The notes under the pieces were generated by a model that saw only the letters and a program-made list of their open reading frames with translations, was not told the origin of the DNA and made no database searches. Position numbers and translations under genes: made by a program. Source: an uncultured Oscillospiraceae bacterium (GTDB taxonomy: Bacteria; Bacillota; Clostridia; Oscillospirales; Oscillospiraceae). From it: a stretch of DNA of 64,000 nt. Where the stretch lies: positions 1 to 64,000 of the forward strand of contig CAKUEH010000014.1 in assembly GCA_934646185.1 (NCBI GenBank), given 5' to 3'. Shown here in pieces: positions 1 through 7,919 of this stretch (positions within the stretch are counted from its first letter, which is position 1; each line of letters begins with the position of its first letter).

Positions 1-473
1 CCGTGTACCGTCAGCAGGGCGTCGACATCAACGAGAAGCACATCGAGGTCATCATCCGTCAGATGATGCGCAAGGTCAAGGTCGAGGAGCCGGGCGACAC
101 GAACCTGCTGTCCGGCACGGTCGTCGACATGTTCGAGTTCGAAGACGCCAACGCCGCCATACAGGCGCGCATCGACGCCGGCGAGACCGATCTCAGACTC
201 GCGACCGACAGCCTCATCCTCATGGGCATCACGAAGGCGTCCCTCGCGACCGAGTCGTGGCTGTCCGCTGCCTCCTTCCAGGAGACGACGAAGGTCCTGA
301 CCGACGCGGCCATCAAGGGCAAGGTCGACCATCTGGTCGGTCTGAAGGAAAACGTCATCATCGGCAAGCTGATCCCCGCGGGCTCCGGCCTCAAGGCCTA
401 CCGCGATTTCGACACGCTTTCCACCCCGGAATCCATCGTGACCGAGGAAATGATCGACGACGAAAAGCTGTAA
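1..473 (+). CDS. rpoC: RNA polymerase beta' subunit, C-terminal end (partial)
   Basis: The reading frame enters from the left edge (codons from base 3), leaving the last 156 residues. It contains the conserved beta' C-terminal region: VYRQQGVDINEKH, RQMMRKVKV, the ITKASLATESWLSAASFQETT segment, then a GLKENVIIGKLIPAGSG block. RpoC forms the catalytic cleft of RNA polymerase with RpoB. The tail after LIPAGSG is short and acidic, ending in DDEKL. A strong terminator 13 bases downstream ends the rpoBC transcript. The identity is clear from these motifs. Only the start is missing because of the window edge. Confidence 0.97.
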   Translation, partial: VYRQQGVDINEKHIEVIIRQMMRKVKVEEPGDTNLLSGTVVDMFEFEDANAAIQARIDAGETDLRLATDSLILMGITKASLATESWLSAASFQETTKVLTDAAIKGKVDHLVGLKENVIIGKLIPAGSGLKAYRDFDTLSTPESIVTEEMIDDEKL

Positions 474-485
474 ATTCTCAAGCCA

Positions 486-517
486 GTCAGGCGCGGCATC
501 CGCCGCGCCTGACTTTT
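486..517 (+). terminator. Intrinsic terminator of the rpoC transcript
   Basis: A perfect 12-bp stem (486-497 with 502-513), loop ATCC, followed directly by TTTT. It separates rpoC from the next promoter, so the L7Ae/rpsL group is a separate transcription unit. Confidence 0.93.
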
Positions 518-623
518 GCCCTGCCAGGTGAACATGTGTCTTTGTTCATTCTGCCTAAGTCCGAAAAGACCTGCAATTTCAAGGGAAAATGAAAAAATAA
601 TTTTCTTTTTGCACGTTTTTTTA

Positions 624-652
624 TTGACGTGGTTCGTGATTTCTGCTATAAT
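624..652 (+). promoter_or_regulatory. Sigma-A-type promoter for the L7Ae-rpsL-rpsG-fusA group
   Basis: TTGACG at 624-629, a 17-base spacer and a perfect TATAAT at 647-652, inside an AT-rich stretch after the rpoC terminator. It lies 50 bases upstream of the L7Ae-like start codon. Confidence 0.88.
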
Positions 653-701
653 CCATATTTGCGTGGGTCTGCCTGCGCGTATTTTCCATGGAGGTGTCTG
701 G

Positions 702-944
702 ATGCCGGAACGGTTGACAAGCAACCGAAAGGTGATCGGTACGAAGCAGCTTCGAAAAGCGCTGAAGGCCGGGCGTGTGCAAACCGCCTATGTGGCCGCC
801 GACGCCGACCCCATCCTCCGCGAACCGCTCGTCGAGCAGTGCCGCGCCGCCGGCGTCGAGCTCGTCGAGATCGCGACGATGAAGGAGCTCGGGAAGCTCT
901 GTGGGATCCATGTCGGCGCTGCCTGCGCCGCGCTTTTGCGCTGA
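702..944 (+). CDS. L7Ae/L30e-family ribosome-associated protein (YbxF-like)
   Basis: An 80-residue protein of the L7Ae/L30e/Gadd45 fold, whose members bind RNA kink-turns. It shows the family layout: N-terminal GTKQLRKALKAGRV, a core strand TAYVAADADP, and GIHVGAACAALLR at the end. Its place between rpoC and rpsL is where Gram-positive genomes carry YbxF. The start at 702 is chosen because GGAGGTG sits 6-12 bases upstream. The longer open frame upstream runs through the promoter. The exact RNA target cannot be read from the sequence. Confidence 0.9.
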   Translation: MPERLTSNRKVIGTKQLRKALKAGRVQTAYVAADADPILREPLVEQCRAAGVELVEIATMKELGKLCGIHVGAACAALLR

Positions 945-1039
945 AATGCGTTTTTTTCTGGTCCCAACGGAATATCTTTGATATTTCGGGATAAAATACA
1001 TGCTGCACAGCAGCGACAATCCGAGAAAGGAGGAACAAC

Positions 1040-1465
1040 ATGCCTACTTTTAACCAGCTGGTAAGAAAGGGAAGAGAACAGTCGACCTACAAGTCCACCG
1101 CTCCTGCTCTGCAGAAGGGCGTCAACACGCTGAAGAACCGGTCTACCGATCTGTCTTCTCCTCAGAAGAGAGGTGTCTGCACCGCTGTTCGTACCACCAC
1201 CCCGAAGAAGCCGAACTCCGCTCTTCGTAAGATCGCCCGTGTGCGTCTGACGAACGGTTACGAGGTCTCCGCTTACATTCCCGGCGTTGGTCACAACCTG
1301 CAGGAGCACTCCGTCGTTCTGATCCGCGGCGGCCGTGTCAAGGACCTTCCTGGCGTCCGTTACCACATCATCCGCGGTACGCTCGACACCCAGGGCGTTC
1401 AGGGCCGTATGCAGGCCCGCAGCAAGTACGGCGCAAAGCGCCCGAAGGCCGGCAAGAAGAAGTAA
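1040..1465 (+). CDS. rpsL: 30S ribosomal protein S12
   Basis: A 141-residue S12, part of the decoding centre of the small subunit. The diagnostic segments are PKKPNSALRK and GHNLQEHSVVLIRGGRVKDLPG, followed by the basic tail ARSKYGAKRPKAGKKK. The lysines where streptomycin resistance mutations usually map (in PKKPNS and GRVKDLPG) are the normal ones, so no such resistance is predicted. AAAGGAGG lies about 6 bases before the ATG. It is followed by a 156-base gap to rpsG. Confidence 0.98.
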   Translation: MPTFNQLVRKGREQSTYKSTAPALQKGVNTLKNRSTDLSSPQKRGVCTAVRTTTPKKPNSALRKIARVRLTNGYEVSAYIPGVGHNLQEHSVVLIRGGRVKDLPGVRYHIIRGTLDTQGVQGRMQARSKYGAKRPKAGKKK

Positions 1466-1563
1466 TTCTTCCAAGCTATCATCGCAATTCTGCCTTGTGC
1501 AAGGCGATGCCTTGCTGAGAGTTTTTTATATATATTTTATGAGAACCTCTTGGCAGGCACCCA

Positions 1564-1582
1564 CGGAAGCTACGGGCTTCCG
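1564..1582 (+). other. Hairpin in the S12-S7 intercistronic region
   Basis: CGGAAGC (1564-1570) pairs with GCTTCCG (1576-1582) around a 5-base loop, 40 bases before the rpsG start. The gap (1466-1621) is long for this operon. In E. coli the S12-S7 gap carries the S7 autoregulatory target. A similar role here is only inferred. Confidence 0.4.
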
Positions 1583-1621
1583 AAGTACCTATGAAATCAT
1601 TTTATGAAGGAGGGAAGCACA

Positions 1622-2092
1622 GTGCCCAGAAGAGGTAATGTTCCCAAGAGAGAGATCCTTCCCGATCCGATCTACGGTTCCGTTCTGGTGACCAAGCTCG
1701 TCAACAGCATCATGCTCGACGGCAAGAAGGGCGTAGCCCAGAAGGTCGTCTACGGTGCATTCCAGATCGTGGAAGAGAAGACCGGCAAGTCTGGTCTCGA
1801 GGCTTTCCAGACCGCCATGGAAAACATCATGCCGGCCGTGGAAGTCAAGACCCGCCGTGTCGGCGGCGCGAACTATCAGGTTCCGATCGAGGTTCGTCCC
1901 GAAAGACGTCAGACCCTTGGTCTGCGCTGGCTGACTAACTATAGTCGTGCAAGAAGTGAGAAGACCATGAAAGAGCGCCTCGCCGGCGAGCTCATGGATG
2001 CCTGCAACAACACGGGTGCCGCCGTCAAGAAGCGCGAAGACACCCACAAGATGGCCGAGGCCAACAAGGCGTTCTCTCACTTCCGCTGGTAA
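1622..2092 (+). CDS. rpsG: 30S ribosomal protein S7
   Basis: A 156-residue S7, the usual length. It nucleates the 3' major domain of 16S rRNA and forms part of the tRNA exit site. Diagnostic stretches are VPRRGNVPKREILPDP, NSIMLDGKKGVAQ, QVPIEVRPERRQTLGLRWL and the C-terminal KREDTHKMAEANKAFSHFRW. The GTG at 1622 is chosen because AAGGAGGG lies 8 bases upstream and PRRG is the normal N terminus. An ATG six codons earlier overlaps the ribosome binding site. fusA follows after 18 bases. Confidence 0.98.
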   Translation: MPRRGNVPKREILPDPIYGSVLVTKLVNSIMLDGKKGVAQKVVYGAFQIVEEKTGKSGLEAFQTAMENIMPAVEVKTRRVGGANYQVPIEVRPERRQTLGLRWLTNYSRARSEKTMKERLAGELMDACNNTGAAVKKREDTHKMAEANKAFSHFRW

Positions 2093-2110
2093 TTACAGAA
2101 GGAGAACAGC

Positions 2111-4189
2111 ATGCCAAGACAATATTCACTTGAGAATACGAGAAATATTGGCATCATGGCACACATCGATGCAGGCAAGACCACGACGACCGAGCGGATC
2201 TTGTTCTACACCGGTGTCAACTACAGACTCGGCGAGACCCATGAGGGTACCGCCACCATGGACTGGATGGAGCAGGAGCAGGAGCGTGGCATCACGATCA
2301 CCTCTGCCGCTACCACCTGCCATTGGAAGGGCGTGCGGATCAACATCATCGACACCCCGGGTCATGTGGACTTCACGGTCGAGGTCGAGCGCTCACTGCG
2401 CGTGCTCGACGGCGCTGTGACGGTCCTGTGCGCCAAGGGCGGCGTTGAGCCGCAGACCGAGACTGTATGGAGACAGGCCGACCAGTACCATGTCCCGCGC
2501 CTTGTTTACGTGAACAAGATGGACATGACAGGTGCCGATTTCTTCAATGTCCTGAAGATGATGGACGAGCGTCTCAAGTGCAACGCCGTTCCCATCCAAC
2601 TGCCCATCGGAAGCGAAGATACCTTCCGCGGCGTGGTCGATCTCATCAAGATGAAGGCCTATGTCTTCTACGACGAGCTCGGCAAGGACATGCGCGAGGA
2701 AGACATCCCCGCTGAAATGGAAGAGCTTGCAAAGCAGTACCGCGACCACATGCTCGAGTCGATCTCCGACGAGGACGACCAGATCATGACGCTGTACCTC
2801 GAGGGCGAGGACATCCCCGAAAAGATGATCCGCGCCGCGCTGCGCCGCGCGACGATCGGCAACAAGATCGTTCCGGTCACCTGCGGCTCTTCGTACAAGA
2901 ACAAGGGCGTTCAGGAACTGCTGGATGCGATTGTCGAGTATATGCCGTCCCCGCTGGACAAAAAAGCAGTTACCGGCATCAATCCGAAGACCGACGAGGA
3001 AGAAACGCGCGAGCCCTCCGACGAGGCGCCGTTCGCCGCGCTGGCCTTCAAGATCATGACGGATCCCTATGTTGGCAAGCTGGCGTTCTTCCGCGTGTAC
3101 TCCGGTTCGCTGGAGGCAGGCAAGACCGTCATGAACACCAACAAAAAGCAGCGCGAGCGTATGGGCAGGATCCTGCTCATGCACGCGAACCACAGAGAGG
3201 ATCTGCCCATCGTGTATTCCGGCGATATCGCCGCGGCCGTCGGCCTGAAGAATACCACCACGGGCGATACGCTCTGCGATGAGAAGCACCCCATCGTGCT
3301 CGAAAACATGGTCTTCCCCGAGCCCGTCATCCGTGTGGCGATCGAGCCGAAGACCAAGGCCGGGCAGGAAAAGATGGGCATCGCGCTTTCCAAGCTCGCT
3401 GAAGAGGATCCGACATTCAAAACCTACACCGATGAAGAGACCGGCCAGACGATCATCGCCGGCATGGGTGAGCTTCATCTGGAGATTATCGTTGACCGCC
3501 TGCTCCGGGAGTTCAAGGTCGAGGCAAACGTCGGCGCGCCGCAGGTCGCCTATAAAGAGACCGTTCGCAAGAAGGTCAATCAGGAGACGAAATACGCGCG
3601 TCAGTCCGGCGGCAAGGGCCAGTACGGCCATGTCAAGATCACCGTCGAACCCAACGAGAGCGGCAAGGGCTTCGAGTTTATCAACGCCACCGTCGGCGGC
3701 TCGATTCCGAAGGAATTCATTCCCGCGGTCGAGCAGGGCATCCGCGGCGCGATGGAGGCAGGCGTTCTGGCCGGCTTCCCCGTGGTCGACGTGAAGGTCA
3801 CGCTGTACGACGGCTCCTATCACGAGGTCGACTCGTCTGAGCTCGCGTTCAAGATCGCCGGTTCCATGGCGTTCAAGGAGGCCTGCCAGAAGGCGGATCC
3901 CGTCATTCTCGAGCCCATCATGAAGGTCTGCATCATTGTCCCCGACGAGTATATGGGCGACGTCATCGGCGACGTCACCTCCCGGCGCGGCAATATCGCG
4001 GGCCTGACACAGCGCAACGGCGCGCAGCAGATCGACTGCTTCGTTCCGCTTTCCGAGATGTTCGGCTACGCAACCAACCTCCGCTCGAGGACACAGGGCC
4101 GCGGCCAGTTCACCATGGAGCCCAGCCACTATGTGGAGCTCTCCAAGAATCTGGCGGACGCCGTTATTTCGAAGCGCAGAGGATATTGA
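2111..4189 (+). CDS. fusA: Elongation factor G
   Basis: A 692-residue EF-G, the GTPase that drives translocation. G1 is AHIDAGKTTTTERIL (residues ~17-31), switch I ends with RGITITSAATTC, G3 is DTPGHVDFT and G4 is NKMD. Domains II to V follow, with domain IV YGHVKITVEP and the C-terminal GYATNLRSRTQGRGQFTMEPSHY. AGAAGGAGA precedes the ATG. The length and order are those of canonical EF-G, not of the ribosome-protection TetM relatives. Confidence 0.98.
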   Translation: MPRQYSLENTRNIGIMAHIDAGKTTTTERILFYTGVNYRLGETHEGTATMDWMEQEQERGITITSAATTCHWKGVRINIIDTPGHVDFTVEVERSLRVLDGAVTVLCAKGGVEPQTETVWRQADQYHVPRLVYVNKMDMTGADFFNVLKMMDERLKCNAVPIQLPIGSEDTFRGVVDLIKMKAYVFYDELGKDMREEDIPAEMEELAKQYRDHMLESISDEDDQIMTLYLEGEDIPEKMIRAALRRATIGNKIVPVTCGSSYKNKGVQELLDAIVEYMPSPLDKKAVTGINPKTDEEETREPSDEAPFAALAFKIMTDPYVGKLAFFRVYSGSLEAGKTVMNTNKKQRERMGRILLMHANHREDLPIVYSGDIAAAVGLKNTTTGDTLCDEKHPIVLENMVFPEPVIRVAIEPKTKAGQEKMGIALSKLAEEDPTFKTYTDEETGQTIIAGMGELHLEIIVDRLLREFKVEANVGAPQVAYKETVRKKVNQETKYARQSGGKGQYGHVKITVEPNESGKGFEFINATVGGSIPKEFIPAVEQGIRGAMEAGVLAGFPVVDVKVTLYDGSYHEVDSSELAFKIAGSMAFKEACQKADPVILEPIMKVCIIVPDEYMGDVIGDVTSRRGNIAGLTQRNGAQQIDCFVPLSEMFGYATNLRSRTQGRGQFTMEPSHYVELSKNLADAVISKRRGY

Positions 4190-4222
4190 TCGCATCAGAC
4201 CCGTTTGCGTTGGAAATTCTTC

Positions 4223-4251
4223 TTGTCAAATCGGCAAATGTCGTGTATGAT
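4223..4251 (+). promoter_or_regulatory. Promoter of tuf
   Basis: TTGTCA (4223-4228), 17 bases, TATGAT (4246-4251), 54 bases before the tuf start in the fusA-tuf gap. It allows tuf to be expressed independently as well as by read-through from fusA. Confidence 0.75.
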
Positions 4252-4305
4252 GAAGAGGATGCAAAAATAATACCGTAAGTGAATCAACTAAGGAGGATAA
4301 TCCAA

Positions 4306-5559
4306 ATGGCAAAACAGCATTTTATTAAGGATAAGCCCCATGTCAACGTCGGCACCATCGGCCACATCGACCATGGCAAGACCACGCTGACCGCAGCCAT
4401 CACCAAGTACCTGGCTTTCTTCGGCGACGCTGAGTACACCGACTATTCTTCCATCGATAAGGCTCCGGAAGAGCGCGAGCGCGGCATCACCATCAACACC
4501 GCTCACGTCGAGTACCAGACCAACGACCGTATCGGCCACAACTACAAGACCGGCGAAGACAACGTCGAGATCAAGGGCCGTCACTACGCCCACGTCGACT
4601 GCCCGGGCCACGCTGACTACATCAAGAACATGATCACCGGCGCTGCTCAGATGGACGGCGCGATCCTGGTCATCGCTGCTTCCGACGGCCCCATGGCTCA
4701 GACCAAGGAGCATCTGCTTCTGGCCCGTCAGGTTAACGTTCCTTCCGTCCTCGTCTTCCTGAACAAGGTCGACCAGGTCGACGATGAAGAGCTGCTTGAG
4801 CTCGTCGAGATGGAAGTCCGCGAGACTCTGTCCTTCTACGGCTTCCCGGGCGACGATACCCCCATCATCCGCGGCTCCGCTCTGAACGCTCTGGCTTCCG
4901 AGTCCACCGACCCGAAGGCTCCCGAGTATGCTTGCATCGAAGAGCTCATGCAGGCTGTTGACACCTGGATCCCGACCCCGGACCGCAAGGCTGACCAGCC
5001 CTTCCTGATGCCGGTTGAGGACGTCTTCACCATCTCCGGCCGCGGCACTGTCGCTACCGGTCGTGTCGAGCGCGGCGTCATCAAGAAGAACGAGCCCGTC
5101 GAGATCGTTGGCCTCGCGGACGAGAAGAAGTCCACCGTCGTCACCGACATCGAAATGTTCCACAAGCTCATGGACTACGCTGAGGCTGGCGACAACATCG
5201 GCGCTCTGCTCCGCGGCATCGACAAGAAGTCCATCGAAAGAGGCCAGGTCCTGTCCAAGCCCGGCTCCATCCATCCGCACACCAAGTTCGTTGGCCAGGT
5301 CTACGTTCTGTCCAAGGACGAAGGCGGCCGTCATACCCCGTTCTTCAACAACTATCGTCCGCAGTTCTACTTCAGAACCACTGACGTGACCGGCATCATC
5401 TCCCTGCCCGAAGGCGTTGAGATGTGCATGCCTGGCGATAACATCGACATGAAGGTCGAGCTGATCACCCCGATCGCTATCGAGAAGGGCCTCCGCTTCG
5501 CTATCCGTGAAGGCGGCCGTACCGTTGGTTCCGGCGTCGTCATCGAGATCGACGAGTAA
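4306..5559 (+). CDS. tuf: Elongation factor Tu with a G-domain insertion
   Basis: A 417-residue EF-Tu, which delivers aminoacyl-tRNA to the ribosome. G1 is GHIDHGKTTL, switch I is ERERGITINTAHVEY, G3 is DCPGHAD and G4 is NKVD. Domains II and III are normal (SGRGTVATGRVERG, GGRHTPFFNNYRPQFYFR, GMR-type end GGRTVGSG). The protein is about 20 residues longer than usual. Between HVEY and RHYAHVDCPGH there are 21 residues (bases 4510-4572) where most EF-Tu proteins have four. The ATG at 4306 follows AAGGAGGAT at the right distance; the open frame extends nine codons further up without a binding site. A strong terminator follows. Confidence 0.97.
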   Translation: MAKQHFIKDKPHVNVGTIGHIDHGKTTLTAAITKYLAFFGDAEYTDYSSIDKAPEERERGITINTAHVEYQTNDRIGHNYKTGEDNVEIKGRHYAHVDCPGHADYIKNMITGAAQMDGAILVIAASDGPMAQTKEHLLLARQVNVPSVLVFLNKVDQVDDEELLELVEMEVRETLSFYGFPGDDTPIIRGSALNALASESTDPKAPEYACIEELMQAVDTWIPTPDRKADQPFLMPVEDVFTISGRGTVATGRVERGVIKKNEPVEIVGLADEKKSTVVTDIEMFHKLMDYAEAGDNIGALLRGIDKKSIERGQVLSKPGSIHPHTKFVGQVYVLSKDEGGRHTPFFNNYRPQFYFRTTDVTGIISLPEGVEMCMPGDNIDMKVELITPIAIEKGLRFAIREGGRTVGSGVVIEIDE

Positions 5560-5583
5560 TTTCGCCAAAACCCCATAAAGCAG

Positions 5584-5615
5584 CAGCGCCCGGCATAATG
5601 CCGGGCGCTGTTTTT
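5584..5615 (+). terminator. Intrinsic terminator of tuf
   Basis: A perfect 12-bp stem (5584-5595 with 5599-5610), loop TAA, followed by TTTTT. A second hairpin at 5626-5648 (AACCACCGG/CCGGTGGTT) lies just behind and may serve the convergent hpt gene. Confidence 0.93.
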
Positions 5616-5661
5616 GTACAAAGAAAACCACCGGCAGTGCCGGTGGTTATGATCCTATATC

Positions 5662-5800
5662 GTAGGGGCGGACGCCTCTGCCCGCCCGTTTAAATGTAGG
5701 GGCCGATGCCCACATCGGCCCGGCAGATTGCACCAATTCAACGGTAATATTCGACGAATTCGTATCTGCCCAGTGGGCCGATGTGGGCATCGGCCCCTAC
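5662..5800. repeat. Palindromic repeat, family A copy 1 with an extra half-unit
   Basis: The arm GTAGGGGCCGATGCCCACAT... at 5696-5721 is matched without a mismatch by its reverse complement at 5775-5800, giving perfect 26-bp terminal inverted repeats around a 53-bp centre. Each arm is itself nearly self-complementary. A single diverged arm of the same type lies at 5662-5688. It sits between the convergent ends of tuf and hpt. The rest of the 299-base gap holds only the tuf hairpins. Confidence 0.9.
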
Positions 5801-5858
5801 AAACAGAGCGGAACCGTGCAGCAAAGCAGGTAAAACGATCTTTGCTTGATTGCGGTAT

Positions 5859-6410
5859 TTATTTATAGCATTCCGGCTTCAGAATGCCGATGTAGGGGAG
5901 ATTGCGGTAGAAATTTGCGTAATCGAGGCCGTAGCCGACGACGAATTCGTCCGGGATCTCGAAGCCGCACATGTCGGTCTTATAGCTCTCGGGATGGCGC
6001 GTTGCCTTGTCGAGAAATGAAATGGTCGTGATGGATGCGGGGTTCCGCGCGCCGAAGAGCTGCCGCAGGTACTGCATGGTGAGGCCCGAGTCGATGATGT
6101 CCTCGACGATGACCACATGGCGGCCCGTGATGTTGTTGTCCAGATCCTTGATGAGACGGACGACGCCGGTGGACTGCGCGGACGCGCCGTAGCTGGAGAC
6201 GGCGATGAAGTCCATGTCGATGGCGCAGTTCATGCAGCGGCACAGATCGATGTAGAAGAACGACGCGCCCTTGAGCACGCAGACCAGCACGGGACGCTTG
6301 TCTCCGAGCTTCGCGGTCAGATCTGCGCCGAGCTGCTCGACGCGGGCGGCAATGGCTTTTTCGGTAAACAGGACGCGCTCAATGTCCTGTTCAGGCGTTC
6401 TGATGAGCAT
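5859..6410 (-). CDS. hpt: Hypoxanthine phosphoribosyltransferase
   Basis: A 183-residue purine phosphoribosyltransferase that converts hypoxanthine (and usually guanine) plus PRPP to the nucleotide. Key motifs are VLKGASFFYIDL near residue 55, VSSYGAS, and the PRPP loop VVIVEDIIDSGLTM near residue 100. The end FVVGYGLDYANFYRNLPYIG is typical. The start at 6410 is set by GGAGGAAAT 5-13 bases upstream; the frame continues upstream without a binding site. It is convergent with tuf and divergent from purA, so it sits beside adenylate synthesis genes. Confidence 0.96.
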   Translation of the reverse strand: MLIRTPEQDIERVLFTEKAIAARVEQLGADLTAKLGDKRPVLVCVLKGASFFYIDLCRCMNCAIDMDFIAVSSYGASAQSTGVVRLIKDLDNNITGRHVVIVEDIIDSGLTMQYLRQLFGARNPASITTISFLDKATRHPESYKTDMCGFEIPDEFVVGYGLDYANFYRNLPYIGILKPECYK

Positions 6411-6455
6411 AATTTCCTCCAAAATAGCCGGAAAACCGGCGTTGTCAACTTTTCC

Positions 6456-6484
6456 ATTATAAACAGAGAAATACAATAAGTAAA
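6456..6484 (-). promoter_or_regulatory. Probable promoter of hpt
   Basis: On the minus strand TTTACT (6484-6479), 17 bases, then a perfect TATAAT (6461-6456), 46 bases upstream of the hpt start. Confidence 0.65.
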
Positions 6485-6543
6485 ATAGATAAACCTAATT
6501 GAGAATATAATCAACGCTTATTATGAACATTATAAAACAGACA

Positions 6544-6572
6544 TTTACAAACCGGGAAAAATCGCATATAAT
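6544..6572 (+). promoter_or_regulatory. Promoter of purA-purB
   Basis: TTTACA (6544-6549), 17 bases, TATAAT (6567-6572), 62 bases before the purA start. The region between the hpt and purA promoters is AT-rich and shows no obvious riboswitch or PurR box. Confidence 0.82.
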
Positions 6573-6633
6573 CGGCCAGGAATGAAAAAATAAAACTAAA
6601 ACTGCGGTAAAAACGGATAAGGAGTTTTGAGTT

Positions 6634-7908
6634 ATGAGCAACTGCGCGATCGTAGGCATCAACTGGGGCGACGAGGGCAAGGGCCGGATGGTCGACCTCA
6701 TCGCAAAAGAGTATGACATCGTCTGCCGGTATCAGGGCGGCAACAATGCGGGGCACACCATTGTGAACGAATACGGAAAATTTGCCCTCCATCTGATTCC
6801 CTCCGGCATCTGCCTGCCGGGCGTGGTGAACGTACTGGGCAACGGCGTCGTGATCGATCTGGAGAGCCTGTGCGGCGAGATCGAGGCGCTGCAGAAGGCG
6901 GGCGTTTCTGTTACGCCGGAGAACTTCAAAATTTCCGAGCGCGCCACCATCGTCTTCCCGTACCACCGTGCGCTGGACGGGCTGGAGGAGGCCCGTCTGA
7001 AGGACAAGAAATACGGTTCCACCCTGCGCGGCATCGCGCCGGTCTACTCCGACAAATATCAGAAGAAGACCATCATGATGGGCGAGCTGCTGTACCCGAA
7101 CTATCTCGAAAAGCGGCTGGCCAGCATTCTGGAGTGGAAAAACCTGACCATTCAGAATGTCTACGGCGCGGATGCGTACAAGCTCGAGGACATGCTGGCG
7201 TGGTGCCGTGAATTCGGCTCGAAGCTGGCACCCTATATCTGCGACACCAGCAAATATCTCTACGAGGCTGAAAAGGCCGGCAAGAACATCATGTTCGAGG
7301 CCCAGCTCGGCGCGCTGCGCGACATCGACTTCGGCATTTTCCCGTACACCTCCTCCTCTTCCTCCAACGCGGGCTATGCCTGCGTCGGCGCGGGCATCCC
7401 CGGCAGCCATGTCGACCGCACGGTCGGCATTGTCAAGGCGTATTCCACCTGCGTGGGCGAGGGCCCGTTCACGGCGGAATGGTTCGGCGACGAGGCTGAG
7501 CAGCTGCGCGTGGCCGGCGGCGAATACGGCGCGTCCACGGGCCGTCCGCGCCGCGTCGGCCCCATCGACCTGGTCGCGACGCGCTACGGCTGCCGCATCC
7601 AGGGCGCGACCGAGGTCGCGCTCACGAAGCTGGACGTCCTGTCCTACATGAAGCAGATCCCCGTCTGCACGCAGTATGAGGTCAACGGCGAGAAGACCGA
7701 CGATTTCCCGTTCACCGCTGTCATTGACGAGGCGAAGCCCGTCCTGACGACCGTTCCCGGCTGGGGCTGTGATATCTCCGGCGTCCGGAAGTATGAGGAT
7801 CTGCCGCAGGCCGCGCGCGATTACGTCGAATATGTCGAAAAGGCCATCGGCGTGCGCATCAGCTATGTCTCCGTCGGCGCGGGCCGCGATGAGATCATCT
7901 ACCGCTAA
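6634..7908 (+). CDS. purA: Adenylosuccinate synthetase
   Basis: A 424-residue PurA, which joins IMP and aspartate using GTP in the first step from IMP to AMP. The N-terminal phosphate loop is NWGDEGKGRMVD, followed by the catalytic GGNNAGHTI. Later markers are the SRRVGP-like STGRPRRVGPIDLVATRYG and the IMP-binding GATEVALTKLDVLSYM. AAGGAGTTTT lies about 7 bases before the ATG. It is followed 11 bases later by purB, forming a two-gene unit for AMP synthesis. Confidence 0.97.
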   Translation: MSNCAIVGINWGDEGKGRMVDLIAKEYDIVCRYQGGNNAGHTIVNEYGKFALHLIPSGICLPGVVNVLGNGVVIDLESLCGEIEALQKAGVSVTPENFKISERATIVFPYHRALDGLEEARLKDKKYGSTLRGIAPVYSDKYQKKTIMMGELLYPNYLEKRLASILEWKNLTIQNVYGADAYKLEDMLAWCREFGSKLAPYICDTSKYLYEAEKAGKNIMFEAQLGALRDIDFGIFPYTSSSSSNAGYACVGAGIPGSHVDRTVGIVKAYSTCVGEGPFTAEWFGDEAEQLRVAGGEYGASTGRPRRVGPIDLVATRYGCRIQGATEVALTKLDVLSYMKQIPVCTQYEVNGEKTDDFPFTAVIDEAKPVLTTVPGWGCDISGVRKYEDLPQAARDYVEYVEKAIGVRISYVSVGAGRDEIIYR

Positions 7909-7919
7909 AAGGAGCCGCC

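Noticed and set aside
2393..4195. A 600-codon minus-strand frame opposite fusA.
   Set aside because: It is antisense to a complete EF-G gene and has no recognisable domain or start signal.
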